Shown: positions 48,185 through 61,169 of the stretch, piece by piece | Position numbering within the stretch: position 1 is the first letter of the stretch | Layout: each line of letters opens with the position of its first letter | Assembly: GCA_021904315.1 (NCBI GenBank) | Contig: CM038908.1 | Span: 25,068,501-25,132,500, forward strand | DNA length: 64,000 bases | From: Sphagnum magellanicum | Taxonomy: Eukaryota; Streptophyta; Sphagnopsida; Sphagnales; Sphagnaceae | Reading direction: 5' to 3' | The notes under the pieces: generated by a model | What the model was told of the DNA's origin: nothing | The model's database searches: none | The model's input: only the letters and a program-made list of their open reading frames with translations | Position numbers and translations under genes: made by a program

Positions 48185-48690
48185 TGCATAGTCTTCTGAA
48201 TTTTTTCACTTTTCCGTCATTTGGTTGCTTCAATGGTGGGTAAGAGTCGGCCAACAAATGGGGTTTACCCTTTGTACAGAGAGTGAACTCCCACTCCCTT
48301 CCCAAAGAGTTTCTTGTTCTTTTGATACTTACCTTATGGGAGGTTATATCAATTTTAGTTTCCAAACTATTTAGACACAAGAAATGGGCACTTTAGATTT
48401 GAAAAATTTAGGATCTAAGTTTGTTTATATCAGGTGCAGGTGTCTTTTTTTTGGGTTTCAATTTTGTGAGGTAAGTGGGATGGTAATCATCCTCAAGTGG
48501 GCTTAGCCAAAGTTGGCTACAGGTTAGAGAGGGAGGTAGAATATTTTGGGATTCGGCCTATGTTGTGGCCACAAGATAGACTCTTATCTTTTAATATGAC
48601 TTTACAAGTTTTTGCCTCCATATCTGGTGAATTTGAGCATAATTTTCCAAGAAAATACTTAAGACGTTTCACAGTCCCTATTTCTTTTTG
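48185..48690. other. Spacer after the tRNA, no gene
   Basis: An 80-codon minus-strand frame overlaps the tRNA and is not a gene. Nothing else recognised. Confidence 0.5.
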
Positions 48691-48759
48691 TTGCCAAGTG
48701 GCAAGAATTCACCATTAAAAAAAACGCTGATCAGGTGAATTCCCAACAGCGTTTTTTTT
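48691..48759. repeat. Interleaved inverted repeats able to form a pseudoknot
   Basis: A small hairpin (TTGCC 48691-48695 with GGCAA 48700-48704) is followed by two interleaved perfect pairs: GAATTCACC (48705-48713) with GGTGAATTC (48734-48742), and AAAAAAAACGCTG (48717-48729) with CAGCGTTTTTTTT (48747-48759). The order A-B-A'-B' means that in single strands both stems can coexist only as an H-type pseudoknot. Confidence 0.7.
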
Positions 48760-49284
48760 CTGGAAAAAATTCTTCAACATTGAAGATTTTAGATCCAATT
48801 TCGTTTTCTTCAATCTTGGATATTTCCAGTTGAAGAAAATTTTCCCATCCAAAATTTTTTCAACATCCAAAATTTCTTCAATTCCTTCTACATCAATATA
48901 TTATAACCTTGGATGTTTTGCTATGTACCTGTATAAATGATGAAGGAAACAAAAACAGGAAAGTGTCTGGACAGCATCATATAGTCTTCAACTTCATGCA
49001 AAAACAACAATAACAGTGAGCAATAATATTTTGAATGCTGTCATTTACTATTGACCTCAAAGTAACAATGTCATTTGATCAATCCTGACCTCATGTCTTT
49101 ATATGTAAAAGAACATAGTTTTATAGATCAATTCCACATTTCAAGGCTATGTACATTGAAGACTTGTTTTAAACAATGTTGAGAACAAACAAATCTACTG
49201 TACTTTTCCACTCATCTGAAATAAACCGTCTCTTACTAAATGCCCGAACTTCATCATAAGGAAACACCCTTTAGGTGGGAAAGT
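48760..49284. other. AT-rich spacer and UGT 3' region
   Basis: Imperfect inverted phrases (TTCTTCAACATTGAAGA and variants) follow the pseudoknot-like block. The part nearest 49284 is probably the UGT 3' untranslated region. Confidence 0.4.
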
Positions 49285-51846
49285 TCATTTGTTCATCAAT
49301 CTTATGGAATTAACCTCCTCCACAAAAAGAGCTAAGTTTCTCCTTGATGATCCTCCAGGTCCAGTTGCCTTTTCTAGAACCTTACTGAGTTCTTCAACCT
49401 TCTTCTTCATAGCTTGGCCCCTCTTGTCTTCCATCAAAAGTCGGATAACTCTTTCAACTTCCTCCCCTCTAACAACAGTAGCTTTGAAGTTCTTGTGCAC
49501 TGGCAGTGCTATGTGTAAGATGTCAACACATAGCACACGGTTCAACATTTGGTCAGCCCAAAGTGGCCATGCAATCATAGGCACCCCCATAGCAATACTC
49601 TCTGTAACTGAGTTCCATCCACAATGTGTTAAAAAACCTCCAATCGCTGGGTGTGCAAGGATTTGAAGTTGTGGTGCCCAAGAGGTATAAATCAAACCTT
49701 TGTCTTTTGTTCTTTCCATAAAACTTTTAGGAAAATATGATGGCAGATGCTGTTCATCAGTAGATGTAATTGGTGACAGCCCATTCACAGTACTGGATGC
49801 AGCTGGAATCTTCACAACCCAAAGGAAACGTACCCCACTAGCTTCAAGCCCTGAAGCAAACTCATGCATCTGCTGCATTGGGAACACAGATATTGTCCCA
49901 AAACATATGAATAAAACTGACGATTCTGGCTGCTTGCTTAACCAATGCAGACACTCATTATTGTCTTGTGCAAATTGTAGTCTCTGTCGAAGAGGCTGAT
50001 CCCCTTGGCAAAACTGAATATTTTCAAACATGAAAGGCCCAACTGCCAATATCTTGGGCACCTGTCACCACGTTATACAAAATCCCCCAATTAATCACAT
50101 GTAACTAATTCATTGTTTACAATAAATCTAAACCCAAAATCCTAAATTTTTAGTCCTCGACCAACAACCTTATATATATATACACCTGACTCTGCCTCAC
50201 GCAGGCCCCATTTTCTGAGAATTCCCTTCCCCTACGGCTTAACTTAACACTGAATTTTGAAACAATACATATGACATATATTCAGAGAATGCCCTCCCCC
50301 AGGGCCTTTACATTGTGTAAAGCACAGCTACTGAACATTCTAAATCTGAAAAGTTCCTCTTCTCAGCAGAGGAACTTTCATGCTTATAAGGTGCCCTCGT
50401 AGTACACTGAAAATGACAGCAATGCTATATGTCTTTTAGCTATTCGCATTCTCTAATCAAATCCTTAGGTCCATAGTGCAAGGACATGAACTATAAAGGG
50501 CAAAAGCTTGGGTTCTTCACCTCCCAGGAAACTTATAATTCATATTTCAGAGATTACAGTTTTTACTCCCTGAGATGGAACCGGTAGAAACACTCAAGGA
50601 AATCTTTCAGGAAATTTTATGACAAGTAAAATACAAATAGTTCGAATTACTTCCATCGACAAATTACAATCCATCTAGACATCTATGAATAGTAGAGATG
50701 GGAGCTGTTAATGGAACTAGGAAACAACCAATGAACAATATGTACGTGTCTACCAGTGCGGTCTCGGCCTTCTGCCTCGAGCCCAAGTGTGAACTGGACT
50801 AATCTAACTGCCTTCTTCAGTAATGCCTTTTAGAGCTAAAAATAAATGGAGGAAAAGTTAAATTTGGACGCTTGGAAACTGGAGCTGACCTGTTCTCGTG
50901 TGGAGTGTTTGCAGATCATTTCCTGTAATCCATCGATGATCTCGGATTCCAGCTCATATACGCTATTCACAAGCACCCCAGCAGCTTCCCACAAGCGCTC
51001 GCCTTCATACACAAGCAATCCAGGGCTGGGCAGATTGGAGGGTAAATCGGAAGGTACAATCGGAGGGAAACACGGAATCTCCAAAGACTTGCCATCGGAT
51101 GGAACAGGGAGGAGACCCCGTGCATTGAAGTCGCGCAGACTATACAGTAACGATAGCAAATGTGGAGTCGGAAAAAGACAATATCTCGGGATCTTGAATT
51201 CGTCTGCAATATCCTGCATGCAGCAGAACCCAAATTGGTTTTGTTATTATTGCACTATGTAAGTTGGTGCACTGTTGTGATTATCAAAAGGTACATGAAC
51301 CAGCTGCGAGGATGCACACGACGACGCGAGATGTCTACAATGCACGCGCACAAAAAATTTCTGCAGAAAGACAAAGGATTGAATAGCTGAATCATGTTGC
51401 TAGTGACGTACCTGGGTCCAAGCTAGAAACATATCGGAAATGATGCAAACAGGACGACCAAAACGCGAATCTGAGGATTGAGAAATATCAGAGGTTACGC
51501 CATTGGGCTTCATCAGTGCCGTCATCAGCTCGCAGAGCTGATCTCTCATGTTATTAGTAACTTCTATCATCGCGATAAAATTCTTGCGATTCACCTCGGC
51601 ATACTCAGCAGGAAGGTCAAAACAAACAAGTCGAATATTTTCGCGGGCTTCAAAGCTGTTGTTTTCCACGAGTGCTCGCCGCGCGTTGGCAAGGTGAGGA
51701 ATTGTGGTGATGAAGGTAATTGTCAGTCCGTTCCGCGCCAAGCTCTTCGCGAACGGAATAAAGCGAGCCAGGTGACCTCCTGCAGGAAAGGGGAATGCCA
51801 CCACATGTGCTCCCTTGATCATCCGGGTCGTGTCGTCCACCGTCAT
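49285..51846 (-). CDS. Family-1 UDP-glycosyltransferase, three exons
   Basis: Exons 51846-51412, 51213-50890 and 50061-49285 join at phase-0 GT/AG borders (ACCCAG|GTACGT; GAACAG|GTCAGC) to give 511 residues. Such enzymes move a sugar from a UDP-sugar to small molecules in the cytosol. The N-terminal acceptor domain has the catalytic His25 in FPFPAGGH and the partner Asp138 in CIISDMF. The C-terminal donor domain has the full 44-residue PSPG box at residues 381-424 (49549-49680): it starts WAPQLQILAH, contains HCGWNS and ends WADQ. A final Gln in this box is usual in enzymes using UDP-glucose. Length and architecture match plant UGTs; the acceptor cannot be inferred. The start at 51846 gives a short leader before GAHVVAFPFP; a second Met at residue 9 is possible. 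Confidence 0.94.
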
Positions 51847-53915
51847 AATGATTGACTTGCACCTCCTCGCCCTCTAAACCTGAAGCAACATCCTCACCGG
51901 ATTTAGAGAAAACGTTCAATCGAGTCGCAGTGTTAACTATAACCTTTGTGTTACTATCTAGTCAGGAGTTTGCTTTCATGCCTTGGGCCCTGTGATATCC
52001 AGCTATGTGCAAACAAGTCGACGACGAATGTCCCTGCCTTTCAAAACGTCAGGAGAAAGAGTCCGAAAGTAATTATATGAGCGATGTATTTCTTTTGTTT
52101 ACAGCGATCGTATGGATTTTTTCTTCCCCTTTACAAGCAAGCAGCTGATCTAGACTGCCTCATGGGAAATGGCATTACGGGATGGTTGTTGAACAGGTCT
52201 TCCTGGGAATTGATCACTAGGTTCTCCATGTCTAAAGGCGATGGGAATTCATGTAGGGAACCCTGGCGTTGCTAGCTCTGACTTGCAGGCTTAGAGCCTA
52301 AGTACGTCAGTTCAATGACTAATTTTCTGGACACACAGAAAAGAGAAAGAGACGTGACACTTGTGTACAGATCTGAATCCCGGCTCCCTTATGGAATCCT
52401 ACACATTTTTCCAATTGCATATTCGGAACACTGCTGCAATTGCATTAGTTCTGGACAAGGACAGCTTTAAAACAGTTGCGTCATGTGAGATAGTCTGCAC
52501 GTGATCTACAGTAGGCTAACGGCCGTCTACTCCATTACTTTTTAGTATATTCTGTTGCGCCACCAACTAGCTTCACATTTGGCACTTAATGAGTTGTGCA
52601 GCAAAGAGAAGGAGCCTGAATTTAAGGTCTCAAATTGGGAAGCTGGCAACATTGAGGTTCAGCAGATCTTGCAATACACGTATCGCAGACTGAAAACCAG
52701 TGAACGTTAGAGACCGACATGAACTCTCCGCACGACACTGCCTCATTCTTCAGATGGCACTCTTCTATGTGACGCGAGATTGTGAGTATCAATAAAATCT
52801 AACCTCAAATTACACACACATGATATGTTTTGAAATTATACACAGGAATGGAACTACTGTGATTCCTGGCAGCCAGCTGCAGGAGCTTCAGGTAAGAAGA
52901 AACAAATAAAAACTAAGATCAAAGTTATAAACCCAACTACCCGGGGCAGGGTAATATTGCATTATATATACCAACCTTGTGGCGCTGCAAATATATTAGC
53001 TCAAGAGTCGCTCAGTGAAGGTTCCAATAATCGATCTAGTCCAACGAGAGGTCTCCAACAAGCTGCCTGCTGACCTTCAGGACTAAAGAGCACGCGTCGA
53101 GAAAGTATGAGAAATTGGCGCAAGAGGTGCAGATCACGGGAGACTATATATAAACTGCGCTGAGGAGAAGAGATCAATCCATGCGCTTGGTCATTGTAGA
53201 GCTCCTAGACTTAATTAAAACTGCATAGTTAAACAGGAGCATGAACACGTGTTTCCAGCGAAATCACGATACGTATGTACTACAGCTGATCGATGGTCTA
53301 CTACATGACTAGCTTCACAGGGTATCTGCTGCCTATGCTGATTTCGTGGCGTCTCAACTTCCAAGAGAAACAAAATGAAAGTTGCTGCTGCAACCACATT
53401 ACAGACAAGAAGATCAAGTGCAGGCGGTGATGATGGATGCAGCTGCTGCTGCAGCAGTGCTTTTGTTTGTGTGACGGCATAATATTAATATATTCAATTC
53501 CCCCGTTCACTCGAACCGCAGCTTCATTGACTAACTACATGCAATCAGTTTCGTTGTCTAAAAGCTAAAACTGCTCCATCTCATCAGGCTAACTTCTAAG
53601 ACTAAATTAGGGTCACTGCGAGTCTAAATTTGACTTTTACCAGTCTAAATATAACCAGTAACAGGCCTTGCTCAAGAAAGGGGCCGGAGTGACCCAGCCC
53701 CCATGACTGCACCAGTTCAGTTTGGGATGAACTCAAGTTCATCCCAAATATTGGATCTGCTACAGGCATTGAGGTTGGGTCATTTTTTATTTTTTTCCCC
53801 TCCCTTACTTCAAGGCTACCCATATAAAAAATCTATTCGACTGCCCAAGCATTTCAAATCCCAACTACCTACCTCTGCCCCACCAAAAACCCTAAACTTT
53901 GTTGCCACACAAGAG
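51847..53915. other. UGT upstream region and spacer, no gene recognised
   Basis: The part next to 51846 must hold the UGT promoter; no clear TATA box was picked out. A short AG-to-GTAAGA exon-like block sits near 52845-52890 (plus) but no gene could be built from it. Confidence 0.4.
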
Positions 53916-54090
53916 CAGAAGCGATGCTGCACAAGATGGTGTTATAGAAGTGATGTTGAAGTGCTCTTGCAAAAGATAATGTTGCAAAGGCGGTGTTGAA
54001 GCAATGTTGCAAAAGACGACGTTATAGAAACAATGTTGAAGTGGTGCTATAGAAGATGTTGCTAAAGTGATGTTGTAGAAAACGCTCCTC
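53916..54090. repeat. Degenerate minisatellite (GATGTTG...AGAAG units)
   Basis: Phrases such as GATGTTGCAAAAGAT, GATGTTATAGAAG and AATGTTGAAG recur every 15-45 bp. It is imperfect, and frames across it in both directions reflect the repeat. Confidence 0.6.
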
Positions 54091-54235
54091 CAAAAGATAA
54101 CTAGTGCATCTATGGCAAGTAAGTGTACATCAACCTTTCTTTTCTTTGTTTCTTTTTCACTCTTGTTCCTTTGCAAATAAGACAATTACGACTATTCCAC
54201 TCGTTTTCAACTTTTGCTATCCTTACTAGATTACG

Positions 54236-54278
54236 GCAGAAGATGATGATGAATGCAATGCTTGTCATCATCTTCTGC
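54236..54278. repeat. Perfect 14-bp inverted repeat
   Basis: GCAGAAGATGATGA (54236-54249) pairs with TCATCATCTTCTGC (54265-54278) across a 15-nt loop. It marks a sharp change from balanced to AT-rich composition. No known family. Confidence 0.8.
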
Positions 54279-56735
54279 TAAACCACTTTTAGGTTACAAG
54301 TATGGTTCCAAAAGCATAAATAGTTTCGTTAATAATTGTCCATGTTTGCAATGTATCTATAACTTCTAATAAATTGGAAGACATTATCATCAAAGTGAAA
54401 ATTGTGTTATCTATTTCCTATTTTGAAAATGTGATTTACCTATAATTTAAATAAAGGTGAGATTCATATGGTATTTTTTATTTTCATCTAGTTTGTCAAT
54501 TATAGTTTTTAATTTATCATCCCATAGGGAATTTGTTATGAGTTCATCACATGAAAAGTAACTTTATCACCACATGACATTTAGTAATGGTAAGCATGAT
54601 AACCATTGCTTGAGTATTACTTGAACAATTTTATATGAATCCACTTGTCTTAATTATGAGCTTTAATTTTGGGATTTGTAGATTTTGGGTTAATCTTATG
54701 CCATGTTGCACACCATACCCCCATCCATTACAAATGGATTACATTTACTATAAACCAAATGAACAATACTTTCATCTAATAGGGTTAGCACATTCTGTGG
54801 CCATGCTAGAGCATTTAAGCAATACCTTCATTATCATCATCATGAAATATTCGCATAATAACCTTAACAAAAAATGTAATTTAATATTTTTATGTAATTA
54901 CATTGCCCATTTTCATGAAAAGACCCCTTGGTGCATAAATCAATTTGTCTATGTAGGTATTGCAAACTTTTGATCTTTTCTTGTTTATGGTTGGGTTTTC
55001 CATAAAGCGTTTCAAATTGCAATACTCACATATCAACCAACTCATGTTCATGTTCCATTACCCTAATATAAAATTTTGCCTAATATATGTTTAAAATAAA
55101 TAGGGGGGAACATTAGGTTTAGGGAAAATTAAGCGCAACTTTTTGTCATTAATTGTTTTAAAGTAACCTTTTTCCTAACATTTATATTATTTTCATGGAA
55201 TATTTTTTAAATGAATTTATGTATTCACATACACACATATATCTAACAAGGTTCCTATTTTATTTTTATTTTTCATTAAAGGAAAGGGGAATGTAAGTGA
55301 TTCTGTGACAAAGGTATGAATGATAAAAAAACCTTCCATTGGTTGGGGTCCCCCCCCAAATTAGGTCTAAAACATAAGTTGACAGTCTATACACAATTTA
55401 GGGTTATGCAAAAATAATTCCAAAATTAGGTTTAACACTTAGTTTTAAAAAAATTGTTAAATTCCACCATTAAAGTTATGCAACCAATTCTTTTTGTGTT
55501 TCTTTAATTTAGAGTTAAATCTGGATTTGTTACATACAAAGGTTTTAACTCAACATTTTAAGGTTCATTATATAAGTTTGCTTAAGTTTTCAAATTCAAA
55601 CCTATGCATGCATTAGGTTGTAATGTCGACATGATGAGGGTTAAAGTTTCAATTTTTAATATTGTACCTTATCACCCTATGTTAAATCCCAAATTGCAAT
55701 ACCTAGGTAAATTTATGTTATATAACCCCCTTTGATTTCATAATGCAAAAACCTGTTCCCTCATCATCTAAGGTTATGTAAGATCATCTTGTTAACCAAA
55801 TGCAATACTTGCATTTTATGCATAAAAACAGTAGGACGTATCCAAAAGATACCTATTTAAAAAAAATTAACCTATTATCGATACCTTCATCTTTAGTTGT
55901 AAGCATTGACTATGGGCATGTCCTAATTTTTCCAAACCTTAATTTACAATACCTACATCGTTTGTAATGAGTGTTAAGGTGATCATTAAGGTAATTTTAC
56001 CTTTATTACTATAATGTAATATTACCAATTTACCATAGTAAGCTTATCATTATACCTACACCAAAAGCCCCCTTTTGGTTAATAAAAATTTATTATGTGG
56101 GTATTGCAAAAACTTAATTCTTCATAATCTAGGTTTACTTATGGGGATCTTGTTCACCAAATGCAATACCTACATTTAATGGACCGAATGCAATAAGAAA
56201 TATCCAAAAAATATTTATAACTAAAACAAATCATCATTCTAATGAAAAAGGTAGGACAATACCCACATTAAGTGGTCAAATCCCCCTCTAGAAGAAGTAG
56301 GGAATTTGCAATACCTTCATCTAACATAATCAACACCCATGAAATATATGAAATTATATGCAATACTTGTATTAGTGCTTGTTAATTTTTAATTGTAATA
56401 TACCCTAAACCTTGCAATACCAATTAAATGCCACAAGAAATAAGATGGGTAAACATTACCCGCATATTGACCTAGTGATTATTGTACAATTGACTTGCAA
56501 TACCCACTTTTATATAATGTTTGAGTGAAATATTCTTATTTGGGAGTTTTAGAATATATGTGTTATATAGCCTTAATAATGTAACTTTAACTTTTAAACC
56601 CTATATGTTCACTGATACAAAAATCAACACATTTACACATAAATAATCTATTCTTTGACACAATTATAATATGATGCACATTTTAGTAATGGAAAATTAA
56701 AATGAGGGATAGGTACAAACAAATTTGTGTTTTTT
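54279..56735. other. AT-rich DNA with a recurring CAATACC motif
   Basis: No gene recognised; the 112-codon frame at 54635-54973 is AT-rich and without motifs. Variants of TGCAATACCTACATT recur many times from about 55.3 kb onward. One longer direct repeat is clear (55738-55820 with 56104-56180). Confidence 0.5.
55738..56180. repeat. Direct repeat about 365 bp apart
   Basis: Both copies read GCAAAAAC-T-TTC---CATAATCTAGGTT-like sequence followed by ATCTTGTT(A/C)ACCAAATGCAATAC. Divergence is considerable. Confidence 0.6.
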
Positions 56736-59541
56736 TTACTCATGAGCCCTTTTCTTACAAATATTTCCATGTTCTAACATCGTCCCATGCCAATCTTTCA
56801 TCTGGTGCACTGAATTACCAAGTCCATCATTGATGCAATGAAATACCATGCCATGATGCTTGACTTTGTTCACCTTGGAAAGGCGAATACCTTTTACATT
56901 TGTTTCAATAACATGCAACAATGATGTGGTGTGGTCTATGAATTGAACCCCACCTTCTTTGACTTCATTGATGATTTCTTGCATTATGTCACCCATTCGA
57001 GCAAGTGCCTTTTCCTTGGAAATGGATGAACTTGAAGGTTGGTTGTGATCTTTTTCTTTTTTTACATTAGGGGAGGTATCATCCAGTTTCATAAGTTCAC
57101 ACATATCAACAACCCATGGTTTTTCAACGTGATTTTCATTAGCCTTTTCATCATCAGATTCATTGTCATAAATGTGCAAATAGGTAAGGTTCGCAAACAT
57201 GGCAATAAAACCTCCATGATCAGATCCATACTATGTCCCACAATATTGAATGATATTTTCTTTAATGAGCTCAGTACATGTAAGAAAAATGGCAGCTTGA
57301 TGTTTATACAAATTTCCACACAACGCCCATTCACATGTGCAACAAACATACTTGGTGAAAGGAAATGGGACCTTATATGTCATATTCGGATGTTGTTGGT
57401 TTCCTACCATCCATGCATGGCTAGTTTCATTCGAATTATCTATCCCATGGGTGACATTAGTGTGAGGGATCAATGTGGCCTTCTCAACGTTCATTTTCAC
57501 AATGCGTTCCATAACCTTATTTCTTATGAACTTGTGTTTTTTCATTTCAATTGTGTGCATGTAATGTCTTGCAACTATTATTGTGAGTTTTCACATTAAC
57601 CAATCAATTTGTTAACCTTGAAACCCTTTTGTTTCCAAAGAGAACCAACATTTTAATGCCCCATGGTAAGATTCAATTGATGTTTGTGTGTTTTGGTTTG
57701 AATGTGGCACTCGTCCAAACCCCACCATCCACAAATTTACAATAAGATATAATGTGCATCCATAAATTATCGTGTAGGTATTGCATTTCCTTCTACCATA
57801 TATAGTATGGATTAGGGTCATAATGTGGGTATTACATTTTTCCCCCATATAAAGTTTGCATCTTTAAATTGTCATGCAAGTATTACATTTAAGGCTCCCA
57901 CATATATTGTGGATTAGGGTCATAATGTGAATATTACACTTTGCCCCCACATACAGTGTGCATCTTTAAAATTGTCATGCAAGTATTACATTTAGTGTTC
58001 CCACATATAATGTGGATTAAGGTTTTAATGTGGGTATTGTATTTAACAACCACATGGGATTGTTAAGTCCACCATTGGTGTTTTTACCTTGATTCAAAAA
58101 GTGAATATTTTGGGATATGCACAACATGGTGCAACAAAAATAATGCATTGAGGGTTAATTCACATACCAACTTGGAAATAATAGGTCCAAAAATATTGAG
58201 TCCATGTTACACCAGATAAATGTTGGGTGAAGGTTTCAATGATCTTATTTCTTCCACGAGTCATGAAAGCTTCAATGTTTTCACTTGGTTCAATGGGCAT
58301 GTACATGATGGTGTGAAGGTCATCCAATATTGCACATCGCACTTCATTGTCTTTGATTTTTTTCATCAAATGTAAGCGCCAAACCTTTAAAATGTGCCAC
58401 ATGTAAAGGTAAATGGGCACTTGACTGTCACCTCACACAATCCTAACCATGCATAAAATACCAATTTATTATCATTTCAATTAATAACAATATTTAAAAT
58501 GGAGAATGGGTGATGAAATTTTGAAATGATTACATGTACATAAAAGCTTTAAAAAAGGTAGAATGAAAATAAAACTCATCCCAATGTTCGTAATTCTTGT
58601 GGAACATCATCAACGATGAAACATGAAGGTTTCCATTTAGGGTTTTTCCTTAGAAGCTTTGTTTTCAAAGGAGTTAGCAAATCCACCATATCATCACATG
58701 TTTGGTAGCTTATAACGATCCATGCAAACGGCATTCTAGTGCAATGTGCATCAAACACCATCAATGTGAATAAATAGAATTTCACATCATTGGTGCTAAA
58801 GGTGGCATCCATTGGGATTGCCCCATTATCACTTAATGAAACCATGGCTTGCAATTGAAATGGGGTTGGTATCTTCATTGTGAATGGGACATGAATCCCA
58901 TTATCCTCACTTGCATCTTGAAAATAAAACACATCATCTAGATGACTAAATGCCCATGTACGAAGGGAAATGGCCGGATTTTGGTGTAAATGCTAACTCC
59001 TTTTTTTGTGTTTGCAATCCAAGTAAGTAATGTTTTATTGTTTAATGAAATCATCTTTTGTCATTGTTTCTCCTACATTGATTCTAGCCCACCATATTAC
59101 CTTATGCTTATCATATATTTGCTTGACGGTGTAACTTAAACCCAATTGGGTCCAAATGTGGTCCTTGAAGGCTTGTGACATTTGTGGGGCAAAAAAAAAT
59201 GGGCACACAATGGAATCAGGGTCATGTTTGCCATGTGTAGGCTCACCATTGATTTGCGTATGAGGTCGATGGTAGAAGATTATTTCTACCACCTTAGGTC
59301 GTGTGTACAATCGCCTTATCAAAAATTGAATTAAAACAACCCCATTTAATGGATTGATGGTGATTTGGGTCTCCACAATTGTTTTTCGGCCCATGCCCAC
59401 ATGTATACCTACAAAATGTGAAATCAATTTAGGACCTAAAGTTTGGTACAATATGAGGTTGAAAAACAAGTTCCATATAACAAAAATGAATAATATAACA
59501 TCATACCAAATATGGTCGAGGTGGTTTTGGATTCTTGGCAT
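56736..59541 (-). pseudogene. Mutator-like (MULE) transposase with SWIM zinc finger, decayed
   Basis: Read on the minus strand, pieces run in order. 59541-59035 is the N-terminal region (WTQLGLSYTVKQIYDKHK). 58932-58576 is the MULE catalytic domain start, with AIPMDATFSTND holding the first Asp and FIVDDVPQE the second. 58420-58160 is VPIYLYMWHILKVW, the W-H motif near the third acid. 57848-57560 is NQNTQTSIESYHGALK. 57560-57231 is a SWIM finger CTCEWALCGNLYKH. 57200-56736 is a C-terminal tail. The SWIM CxCx(n)CxH motif has lost its third Cys (Tyr-Lys-His). Two gaps look like introns: 58421-58575, and about 57740-58160, whose donor is TTG|GTATGT while its acceptor has decayed. Stops and frame changes show it is inactive. 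Family assignment is confident from the catalytic-SWIM order. Confidence 0.82.
57740..58065. repeat. 102-bp tandem array, copy set 1
   Basis: GATTAGGGTCATAATGTGGG recurs at about 57811, 57913 and 58015 (spacing 102-104). Units also share CATCTTTAAATTGTCATGCA. The array lies in the presumed second intron of the MULE transposase. The same unit occurs in reverse orientation at 60062-60545. Confidence 0.9.
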
Positions 59542-60061
59542 TTTTACATTTTCTTATGAGGGTACCAGCTTATAAATGTTTCACTCCATTGGGGAGTCTT
59601 CATGGTTTCGTTCACTGTTTAGAAATTATGAGATTCGTGCATGTGGGATGTATGCACATTCAACTTCGATTATATGTGCCCTTCCATGTTGAACATCTTT
59701 TTTTCCACACCAAGTCCATGTTGTTAAAGGGTGACTTCTTTGGGTTTTGAATATCAATATATTGAGATTTTGAAGCACGACCCATGTTTGAAATTATGTC
59801 TTGAGTTGATTGTATAAAAAATAATAATAAATTGATAGTGATATCCAAAATTTTATATTTGCAATATGTTGAATTACATGTTAATTGCCATATTCAATAC
59901 TAATGTAAATGTACATGTTTTAAGTACTTAATTTGTATCCCTCATCTAAACCCTATATAATCATGCACATAATACCTTAAATGCTAAGTATGGAGAACTT
60001 ATGATATGGTATATGGCCATAATTGTAAATTTTAAATCCATATTATCTATTGATAATCTAA
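59542..60061. other. Region upstream of the MULE transposase frame
   Basis: AT-rich; it may hold the first exon and promoter of the transposase. No terminal inverted repeat was recognised. Confidence 0.4.
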
Positions 60062-60545
60062 ATGTAATACCCACGTGATAGTTAACAAACTACACTATTT
60101 ATGGAAAAAATAAATGTAATACCTACATGTCAATTTAAAGATGCACACTATTTATGGGGGAAAACTATAATACCCACATTATGACCTTAATCCACATTAT
60201 ATGTGGGAGCCCTAAATGCAATACCTACATGATAATTTGAAAATGCACACTATATATGGGGGAAAAATGCAATACCCACATTATGACCTTAATCCACACT
60301 ATATGTGGGAGCCCTAAATGTAATACCTACACGATAATTTAAAGATGCACACTGTATGTGGGGGCAAAATGTAATAACCACATTATGACCATAATCCACA
60401 TTATATATGGGAAAGGGAAATGTAATACGTGCATAACAATTTAAAGATGCACATTATATATGGGTGGCAAAATGTAATATTAACATTATGACCTTAAATC
60501 CACACTATCTATGGGAGGTCAAAATGCTAAATCCATATATCAAAC
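60062..60545. repeat. 102-bp tandem array, copy set 2 (inverted relative to set 1)
   Basis: ATGACCTTAATCCACA recurs at 60181, 60282, 60384 and 60486 (spacing 101-102). Units contain TATATGGGGGAAAAATGCAA and GTGGGAGCCCTAAATG. It is the reverse complement of the unit at 57740-58065, so the two arrays form a large inverted pair around the N-terminal half of the transposase. Confidence 0.92.
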
Positions 60546-61169
60546 ATGGAACATTTTTAGTGGAATTTGATGATTGTATTAAAACCATCCAGGGACATTG
60601 ATTCCTTAAATGAGGAACAAAACAATAAAAACCCTAAAAAAATGATTAAGAAAAAATATCATACCTTTGATGTTAAAGGATGATATCACAATCAAAAGAG
60701 TTATATCTTGTTTTGAAAACAAAACCTAAATAAATCAACATACATTTCATTAAACTTTAAACTTAAAACCTTAAATAATCTTATTGATTATATAAACAAA
60801 ACTACAAATGGAATACAAAAACATTTATAACAACTATTTTTGAATTTAAAAGTTAATCAATTAAAAATTATAATGAATGGAAGCATTAACCTTAGAATTT
60901 AAAACTAATTACCTCAAAAATTTATATATAAACTTAAACAATTTTAATGGTAAATGTCATAAAAATTAATAATTATATAAACATATACAAATGCCATACA
61001 AAATAATCTTTTAGGAGTGAGTGATGGATTAAAATTGAAACACAATGAAAAGAAAAAATTAAATGGATGAAATCAAAGTTTATTTTTTACCTTTAGTGTG
61101 GTCAGTTCAACTTGAGACTTTCTTCATTCACTTTCAAAAACAATAAAATGCATCTTGTTGCAAGTATTT
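60546..61169. other. AT-rich DNA, no gene
   Basis: Nothing recognised. Confidence 0.5.

Noticed and set aside
48138..48380. 80-codon minus-strand frame
   Set aside because: It overlaps the tRNA-Val gene in antisense and has no motif.
48717..48759. Bacterial-style hairpin terminator (stem followed by T run)
   Set aside because: The window is plant nuclear DNA, the T run is part of the stem, and no transcript is known to end there; treated as an inverted repeat instead.
57039..57599. 186-codon plus-strand frame
   Set aside because: It lies antisense to the MULE transposase SWIM and C-terminal regions, which have recognisable motifs on the other strand.
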